From Candidatus Aminicenans sakinawicola JGI OTU-1 (GTDB taxonomy: Bacteria; Acidobacteriota; Aminicenantia; Aminicenantales; Aminicenantaceae), in contig AWNV01000132.1 of NCBI GenBank assembly GCA_000493965.1, positions 1 to 6,092 of the forward strand: a stretch of 6,092 nucleotides of DNA, in the 5' to 3' direction. The notes beneath the pieces were generated by a model. It was not told the DNA's origin, ran no database searches, and was given only the letters and a program-made list of their open reading frames with translations. Shown here piece by piece: positions 1 through 3,916 of the stretch. A program made the translations under genes and the position numbers. The first letter of the stretch is position 1; every line of letters begins with the position of its first letter.

Positions 1-81
1 TGGACAGTAGCTATATGCATATTTATTCTTTTGAATAAAATTATTACAAAAAATATGGAAGTTAATAAAAATGGCTATTGA
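1..81 (+). CDS. C-terminal end of a membrane protein, possibly an NSS-family sodium symporter (partial)
   Basis: The frame is open from the first base and ends with TGA at 79-81, giving 26 residues. The visible part begins WTVAICIFILLNKI, a hydrophobic stretch that reads as the end of a transmembrane helix. It is followed by a polar, Lys/Asn-rich tail (KNMEVNKNGY) typical of a cytoplasmic C-terminus. Too little is present for a family assignment from this piece alone. The suggestion of a sodium:neurotransmitter-symporter (NSS) transporter rests mainly on the tiny single-helix protein that overlaps its 3' end, an arrangement known for MetP/MetS-type transporters. It could equally be the tail of another multi-pass protein. 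Confidence 0.4.
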   Translation, partial: WTVAICIFILLNKIITKNMEVNKNGY

Positions 82-178
82 TGCATTTATCTTTATGGTG
101 TTTGTTTTTGCTGTCTGCTGCGGTGGTTTTGTTTATTCCTTATACTTATTAGCTAAAAAAAAAATAACCAACCTTTAG
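71..178 (+). CDS. 35-residue single-helix membrane protein, MetS-like small transporter subunit
   Basis: ATG at 71 runs to TAG at 176-178 (35 residues). The product starts MAIDAFIFMVFVFAV, continues through CCGGFVYSLYLLA, and ends in a basic tail KKKITNL. This is one hydrophobic helix with a central Gly-Gly and a lysine-rich end. Length, the GG about 18 residues in, and the basic tail fit the small subunits (MetS type) that partner NSS amino-acid transporters such as corynebacterial MetP. The start codon overlaps the preceding gene by 11 bases, and a GGAAG Shine-Dalgarno at 57-61 lies inside that gene, so the two are probably translated together. Its likely role is a membrane accessory subunit. 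The family match is from pattern memory and was not searched; any small membrane protein remains possible. Confidence 0.55.
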   Translation: MAIDAFIFMVFVFAVCCGGFVYSLYLLAKKKITNL

Positions 179-228
179 AAAATCAATCCTTGAATTTTAG
201 TAAAATGTATTGTATTTTTAGATGTGAA

Positions 229-507
229 ATGAGATTAAGTAAAAGTCAAATAGATCACATGGCTTTTTGCATAACACGAAATCTTATTAAAGATGATAAA
301 ATAATTTCTGAAAACAAAAACAAACTAATGGAAGACCTTGTTAATCTCATAACAGAAGAGTTCCAAAAAGAAGATAAACTTGACCAGGAAGTTAGGGTTA
401 TTCTTAATCAGAACATGGAAAAGATTCGAAATGAAAATATTGAATATCAAACAATATTTAGAATGATAAAGACAAAATTAGCTAAAGAGAAGGATATTGT
501 CCTTTGA
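229..507 (+). CDS. DUF507 family protein, first of a tandem pair
   Basis: This 92-residue protein of unknown function belongs to the DUF507 family. I chose the ATG at 229 because family members begin with MRLS-like sequence (here MRLSKSQIDHMAF). The frame is open back to a TTG at 190, but those extra 13 residues (MNFSKMYC...) look unlike the family. The body is charged and predicted helical. Family-like features are the DKLDQEVR segment in the middle and the terminal KTKLAKEKDIVL, which matches the usual ending of the first member of DUF507 pairs in Deltaproteobacteria as I recall them. There is no signal peptide or membrane segment, so it is cytoplasmic. The Shine-Dalgarno ahead of 229 is poor. 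Its stop overlaps the start of the second DUF507 gene, implying coupled translation. No biochemical role is known to me. Confidence 0.82.
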   Translation: MRLSKSQIDHMAFCITRNLIKDDKIISENKNKLMEDLVNLITEEFQKEDKLDQEVRVILNQNMEKIRNENIEYQTIFRMIKTKLAKEKDIVL

Positions 508-791
508 GTATTAAATTATCAAGAGAAAAAATCAATTTTTTATCACGTCAAATCCTTAATTCTCTGTTCGAAAATGACAAAGTAGAGTTTCTCGATGAAT
601 CCAATGATATTCGTCTTAGCATAGTAAAGAGTATCGAAGAAGAACTCAAACTATATGACTTAATAGATAAACGTTCAATTGAAAAAATAGAATCACAGAA
701 GAAATCTATCAAAGAAGGCAGCAGAGAATGGGAAATCCTTTACCGCAAGTATTATAATGATGAAATTACGAAATTGAGTAAGTTTTTCTAA
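504..791 (+). CDS. DUF507 family protein, second of a tandem pair
   Basis: This 95-residue cytoplasmic protein starts MSIKLSREKINFLSRQIL and carries NDIRLSIVKSIEEELKLYD and, near the end, EWEILYRKYYNDEI. Both are characteristic of the second member of DUF507 pairs as I recall them. Translation starts at TTG 504-506, sharing the bases TTGA with the TGA stop of the preceding gene (a 4-base overlap). A purine-rich Shine-Dalgarno, GAGAAGGA at 487-494, lies 9 bases upstream and supports this non-ATG start. The two paralogues are probably made in fixed proportion and may act together, which is inference. The stop codon's last base is also the first base of an inverted-repeat element, so the element abuts the gene exactly. 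Confidence 0.83.
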   Translation: MSIKLSREKINFLSRQILNSLFENDKVEFLDESNDIRLSIVKSIEEELKLYDLIDKRSIEKIESQKKSIKEGSREWEILYRKYYNDEITKLSKFF

Positions 792-796
792 CGTGG

Positions 797-816
797 ATTA
801 TTCATAAAAATTGCTG
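797..816 (+). repeat. Dispersed 20-bp repeat, copy 1
   Basis: ATTATTCATAAAAATTGCTG is identical to 1059-1078 and matches 3873-3892 (opposite strand) at 19 of 20 positions when aligned with the GG just upstream. It forms the inner part of the left end of the 260-bp inverted-repeat element and starts six bases after the DUF507 stop. Confidence 0.8.
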
Positions 817-938
817 ATAGAATTAATATAATATCAACAAGTTTTGATCGTTCCTCATGAAACTCTCAGGACTACTTTATCCTATGCCTTCTCAATAATA
901 TAATTTAAATCTATTATCAGCAATTCTTACCTTTCAGG

Positions 939-1036
939 CGAGCCGATCTTACCGCATCTGCTGCGTTACAGCTCATTCGTGGTGAAGGACCACAACTTCA
1001 TGTGCTGTGCCTTACATCTGCAGCAAGCTTGGCTCG
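939..1036. repeat. GC-rich imperfect palindrome, REP-like
   Basis: A long imperfect hairpin is centred on GAAGG at 984-988. From the outside in, the pairs are CGAGCC 939-944 with GGCTCG 1031-1036, CTT 948-950 with AAG 1025-1027, ACAGCTCAT 968-976 with ATGTGCTGT 1000-1008 (one mismatch), and GTGGT 979-983 with ACCAC 989-993. The left arm includes GCATCTGCTGCGTTACAG, a motif type I associate with dispersed intergenic palindromes in deltaproteobacterial genomes; this is memory, not a search. No T-run follows on either strand, so it is not a typical intrinsic terminator. It could fold in RNA read through from the DUF507 genes. Confidence 0.6.
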
Positions 1037-1058
1037 TGAATAACCCACGTTCTCCTGA

Positions 1059-1078
1059 ATTATTCATAAAAATTGCTG
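1059..1078 (+). repeat. Dispersed 20-bp repeat, copy 2
   Basis: This is an exact direct copy of 797-816, placed just outside the right end of the 260-bp element. With TGAATAA at 1037-1043 it forms a head-to-head junction, since TTATTCA at 1060-1066 is its reverse complement. This copy may be the left end of a second element whose right end is missing or too diverged to see. Confidence 0.8.
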
Positions 1079-1089
1079 TATTAAGATAA

Positions 1090-1344
1090 GATGAATTTGA
1101 AGGCATGTTTGCGCTCCACTAAGATTTTTAACGCCATTTCCTCCCCGATCTTCTCGGCTCTGCTGGAACTCCGCGTGTTTATATTAAGCAGCGCCACAAT
1201 GTCCCTCAGCAATCATTAACACCGCTCCTTTGATTATACAGTGCTCACACATCCATCAGGCCCGACTTCGTCGGGTTCCCTCGAAGATCGACTCAGAAAG
1301 GCTAAATCTTTCAATGGCGCTTCTTCCATTCCCTCAAATTCATC
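1090..1344. repeat. Block of nested inverted repeats, possible second element or structured RNA
   Basis: Four pairs of inverted segments are nested in the correct order around a centre near 1218. They are GATGAATTTGA 1090-1100 with TCAAATTCATC 1334-1344 (11 of 11), CGCCATT 1132-1138 with AATGGCG 1313-1319, CGATCTTC 1146-1153 with GAAGATCG 1283-1290, and GGAACTCCGCG 1165-1175 with CGTCGGGTTCC 1269-1279 (9 of 11). A local hairpin, CCCGAC-TTC-GTCGGG at 1261-1275, lies on the right arm. The colinear nesting favours a degraded fold-back element or a long structured transcript over chance. It follows repeat copy 2 directly. I do not recognise an RNA family or tRNA here. Confidence 0.45.
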
Positions 1345-1490
1345 TGCTTTGCCTTGTATAGATTAATACCCATATGTTAGCTAAATCTTATCTCTTTGGT
1401 TCTTTACTATTGATAGGTTCTGATCTAGGTTAGGCTGGCTTGGGATGTCTTCGTCCTTACTCCACCAATGCCTCCATATTCATCCGCTAG
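1345..1490. other. Non-coding stretch with no recognised feature
   Basis: I see no ORF of plausible length, no tRNA-like T-arm, no repeat and no clear promoter here. It separates the inverted-repeat block from the terminator of the minus-strand PKD gene. Confidence 0.5.
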
Positions 1491-1526
1491 CAAAAAAAAA
1501 GGCCAGGGATTGAATCCCTGGCCTTA
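1491..1526 (-). terminator. Strong rho-independent terminator of the PKD/beta-barrel gene
   Basis: A perfect 12-bp inverted repeat, AGGCCAGGGATT (1500-1511) and AATCCCTGGCCT (1513-1524), is separated by one base, so the innermost pairs open to form the loop. On the minus strand it is followed by nine T (plus-strand A at 1492-1500). It lies about 30 bases past the stop of the 1555-3009 gene. On the plus strand only a weak TTAT follows, so it acts mainly on leftward transcription. Confidence 0.93.
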
Positions 1527-1554
1527 TACTTTCTGAATTATAGTTTATGCAACC

Positions 1555-3009
1555 TTAGAAGAGCAGCCTGAAACCAAGCAATAATTTATGATGCTTTGAG
1601 AACGACCGATCTTTCCCGACCGGAGCATGAACTTCAAAAAAGAGAGCGCCTTTCGTTGTAAAATTGTCAAACAAATCAATTCCCGCATTACCTATAAGCA
1701 AAGCATCTGAATTTCTCGTTTCTTTTACCTTGGTTGCAAAACCAGCCCCACCACCAAAGAAGGCAGGTCCAACATGAACATCTAAAAGGACATTTGCCAT
1801 AAAGAACGACTTCCATGGCTCACTTTTAAAAGCCAACGCCCCTCCGCTTGAAAGGATGAAATCTAATTTATCCGGAATTATCTCATAAAGAAAACCAATA
1901 CGCCCAAATCCGTAAGGTCCATGACTTCCTCTGGCTAATAATGGGCCGCCTTCCACTAAAAAGTAGGACCTTTTCTGTGTGACTTCCATATCAATTTTGG
2001 CTGGTTGGGATATTGCCCCAAAATCATCAGTTACTACACATGAAATAGTATATACTCCGGGTTTGTCAAATATTTTATCCCAAGTGAATGGTTTATCTGA
2101 ATCAGAATAGGTATCAATAACATTCCCTTCTTCATCAGTAATCTCGAAATCGGCTTTTACAACTTCTCCATCAGGGTCAGTCGAATTCGAAGCGTCAAAT
2201 GTTATAGGTCTTTCAACATAATCTTCGCATGGAAGACATGTAGTCCAGAGCTTACAAATAGGGGGATAATTGATATAAGTCTTTGCCTCACAAGGATTTA
2301 CCGAAGATTTGCCTTCAAAATTTATGGCTTTCGCCTTAAAATTATACTCACCTGGTTTGTCAAATTTTGTCTGCCATTTTGCAGATTCAGAAGACAACGA
2401 TTTTGTAGTAATCTTTGCTCCTTCAGGATCGAAGACTTCAACTTCCATTGATTTTGCATGCTGTGTTCCGCCCATATCAACAGTAATTGGATCATTGATG
2501 TTTGCCTTAGCAGGATCTACTTGTATATCACAAATTGCATCTGGGATAATTTCTTCAACTTTACGAAGAGAAATATTCCCGCATGGTTTTGGGATTATGA
2601 ATTCGTAATGTTTAAAACCTTTTTTAACTACGAAAGAAAAAACTTGAAGTGGCTTCTTACCTGCCCATTCAATGTCCTCAACAATTTTGACCTTTCCATG
2701 AGAACGAAACAGCATCCACATCAATTTATCTCCGATTGCCAATTCTTTTTCTTCAAAAGATGCAGTTTTTATCTGTTCAATAAAAGGAAAGTACAAATCT
2801 CCGCACCCAGCTAAATCAAAACCATATTTAATATCACCTGCATAATTGTCGATCAGAATTTTCATCACTTCAGTGGTTGGCACACTTCCTTTAATGCGAA
2901 CAAGCGTGTAGCGTCCAATCTGTTTTAATTTCTTTGTTTCTGCATACGAACCTATGGTAAAGAGAATAAGGATACCAATAACCAGAAATACTATTTTTTT
3001 GTCTCTCAT
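1555..3009 (-). CDS. Secreted protein with PKD-like domains and a C-terminal beta-barrel-like domain
   Basis: The product has 484 residues. A Sec signal peptide spans residues 1-23 (MRDKK, a hydrophobic run, then SYA before Glu24). Residues 24-155 are an unrecognised domain. Residues ~160-247 form an Ig/PKD-like domain (FDKPGEYNFKAKA strand pair) and ~249-344 a clearer PKD domain with FDASNSTDPDGEV and FDKPGVYTISCVVTDDFG. Residues ~347-484 alternate polar and hydrophobic residues, are Gly/aromatic rich, and end GFRLLF; a terminal Phe is the usual signal of outer-membrane barrels. Cys252, Cys258 and Cys261 could form disulfides. The inferred location is the periplasm or outer membrane; no specific function is recognised. 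AGGAGG lies 4 bases before the ATG (plus-strand CCTCCT 3014-3019). The gene has its own promoter and terminator, so it is probably monocistronic. Confidence 0.8.
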   Translation of the reverse strand: MRDKKIVFLVIGILILFTIGSYAETKKLKQIGRYTLVRIKGSVPTTEVMKILIDNYAGDIKYGFDLAGCGDLYFPFIEQIKTASFEEKELAIGDKLMWMLFRSHGKVKIVEDIEWAGKKPLQVFSFVVKKGFKHYEFIIPKPCGNISLRKVEEIIPDAICDIQVDPAKANINDPITVDMGGTQHAKSMEVEVFDPEGAKITTKSLSSESAKWQTKFDKPGEYNFKAKAINFEGKSSVNPCEAKTYINYPPICKLWTTCLPCEDYVERPITFDASNSTDPDGEVVKADFEITDEEGNVIDTYSDSDKPFTWDKIFDKPGVYTISCVVTDDFGAISQPAKIDMEVTQKRSYFLVEGGPLLARGSHGPYGFGRIGFLYEIIPDKLDFILSSGGALAFKSEPWKSFFMANVLLDVHVGPAFFGGGAGFATKVKETRNSDALLIGNAGIDLFDNFTTKGALFFEVHAPVGKDRSFSKHHKLLLGFRLLF

Positions 3010-3053
3010 TACGCCTCCTCTCTTAATAATACGATTCCTTAATTCTTAAGCTA

Positions 3054-3081
3054 ATATTATCAATTTATCCCCATTTGTCAA
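3054..3081 (-). promoter_or_regulatory. Sigma70-like promoter of the PKD/beta-barrel gene
   Basis: Read on the minus strand, a perfect TTGACA (-35, plus-strand TGTCAA 3076-3081) is followed after 16 bases by TAATAT (-10, plus-strand ATATTA 3054-3059). A start a few bases downstream gives a leader of roughly 35-40 bases ending at the AGGAGG and ATG. It lies in the 99-bp gap between the two minus-strand genes, so the PKD gene need not depend on readthrough from the amidotransferase gene. Confidence 0.65.
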
Positions 3082-3108
3082 GGAAAAAAGACCGGCTCGA
3101 TATAATCA

Positions 3109-3831
3109 TTATTTACAGAAAAACCGTTCAATAATCTTATATATAAGGCCTGAATCCTCAGGAATCGACTTCAAAGCTGTTTCAAATAAGCTAGAAGTTT
3201 CTAGTTTTAGAGAAATACAGTCTTTTAAATAATCTTGTGTATCAGATATATTCATTTCTGGATGAAATTGAATACCCCATATGGGGTGATCTTTAACCTG
3301 AAAAGCCTGAATCCGACATTGTTCTGAGGATGCAAGAATGGTAAAATCATCGTTCAAATTTATAACTTCATCAAAATGAGAAGAAAAGGCAAATGCCTGT
3401 TTTTCCTTTCCCAGAATTGAATTAGCCTCTTTTATAAAGATTTTAATCCAGCCTATTTCAGGTTTTGTGCACCTCCGGACATACAAAGGGCCTGCGAGAG
3501 CCACAGCAAGAAGTTGATGCCCCCAGCAGCTTCCAATAATATGAAGATTTTTTCCAACTGCTTCCTGGATGAGTCCTATTTCTTCATATGCCCATTTTTC
3601 TCTTCCCAAAATCGAAGATTCAGAACCGGTTAAAATCAAATGAGTATACTCTCCGTTTTTAAGATCAGGGAACTGGCTCTCCTTAGCTTTGAAAGCTACC
3701 CATTCTTCATTAAAAAAGGACTTCCAGTGTTTCACCGGTGTATAGATTGAGGAATTAATAGAATTATCAATGATTGCAACCTTAATCTCTCGATTTTTCA
3801 TACTAGAACAAATTAGTTCTGAGAGTTTCAT
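3109..3831 (-). CDS. Class I glutamine amidotransferase (GMP synthase-like GATase domain protein)
   Basis: This is a stand-alone 240-residue GATase1 domain, a cytoplasmic enzyme type that hydrolyses glutamine to release ammonia. The full catalytic triad is visible: Cys102 in GSCWGHQLLA, and His190 and Glu192 in WGIQFHPE. LILTGSESSI (65-74) matches the oxyanion-side loop of the family. The size and sequence fit the stand-alone GMP-synthase-like amidotransferases (COG0518). No synthetase partner lies next to it, so the acceptor is unknown. The start is uncertain. ATG 3831 gives MKLSELICSS ahead of the core, while the ATG at 3801 (MKNREIKVAIIDNS) is where the domain proper begins; neither has a good Shine-Dalgarno. 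Residues after ~197 form a helical tail. No clear terminator follows. Confidence 0.88.
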   Translation of the reverse strand: MKLSELICSSMKNREIKVAIIDNSINSSIYTPVKHWKSFFNEEWVAFKAKESQFPDLKNGEYTHLILTGSESSILGREKWAYEEIGLIQEAVGKNLHIIGSCWGHQLLAVALAGPLYVRRCTKPEIGWIKIFIKEANSILGKEKQAFAFSSHFDEVINLNDDFTILASSEQCRIQAFQVKDHPIWGIQFHPEMNISDTQDYLKDCISLKLETSSLFETALKSIPEDSGLIYKIIERFFCK

Positions 3832-3916
3832 GAAGAATGATTCTGGCTGGTTGATATGGTTTAGTGAAATAGGCAGTTTTTATGAATAATCCAGTTTTAA
3901 TATGAAAGGAGGAATT
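3832..3916. promoter_or_regulatory. Divergent intergenic region between amidotransferase and tricorn protease genes
   Basis: These 85 bases must hold the start signals of two genes pointing away from each other. I cannot place a convincing -35/-10 pair for either. The recognisable parts are the dispersed repeat at 3873-3892 and the Shine-Dalgarno AAGGAGG (3906-3912) four bases before the protease ATG. Confidence 0.5.
3873..3892 (-). repeat. Dispersed 20-bp repeat, copy 3, in the divergent promoter region
   Basis: GCAGTTTTTATGAATAATCC is the reverse complement of the repeat at 795-814 with one mismatch (19 of 20). It stands alone here, with no second inverted end nearby. It could be the remnant end of an element or a protein-binding site; its position upstream of two genes makes either worth distinguishing. 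Confidence 0.75.

Larger units (their letters stand above)
791..1050. mobile_element. MITE-like element with 14-bp terminal inverted repeats
   Basis: The left end ACGTGGATTATTCA (791-804) and the right end TGAATAACCCACGT (1037-1050) are inverted copies matching at 13 of 14 positions. The 260 bp between them encodes nothing convincing. Composition changes inside it: about 28% GC at 811-930 against about 52% at 931-1050. It contains two further inverted repeats, an 11-bp perfect one (AATTGCTGATA 809-819 with TATCAGCAATT 915-925) and a ~100-bp palindrome at 939-1036. Bases TTCT occur beside the left end (786-789) and overlapping the right end (1050-1053), but this is too short to claim as a target duplication. 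The structure fits a miniature non-autonomous insertion. No transposase is present, so the label is inferred from structure. Confidence 0.45.

Noticed and set aside
190..228. TTG start extending the first DUF507 protein by 13 residues
   Set aside because: The extra residues do not resemble the family, which starts at the MRLS sequence encoded from 229, and no Shine-Dalgarno precedes 190.
797..1078. CRISPR array
   Set aside because: There are only two direct copies, 262 bp apart, and a third is inverted 2.8 kb away. There is no regular spacer pattern and no cas gene.
1261..1275. CCCGAC-TTC-GTCGGG hairpin as an intrinsic terminator
   Set aside because: The 6-bp stem is not followed by a T-run on either strand. 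It is better seen as part of the fold-back block.
1405..1440. tRNA T-arm-like GGTTCTGATCTAGG
   Set aside because: It deviates from GGTTCRANNCC, and no acceptor, D-arm or anticodon stem can be drawn around it.
2309..2814. Two plus-strand open frames of about 100 residues
   Set aside because: They lie wholly opposite the PKD/beta-barrel gene, which has a signal peptide, recognisable domains, promoter and terminator. The frames look like antisense shadows.
3082..3108. Terminator for the amidotransferase gene
   Set aside because: There is a run of six T on the minus strand after GAGCCGGTC, but I find no stable stem before it.
3851..3903. Promoter for the tricorn gene (TTGATA at 3851-3856 with TTTAAT or TAATAT near 3896-3903)
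   Set aside because: The spacing between these hexamers is about 40 bases and no better pairing exists, so no -35/-10 pair can be supported.
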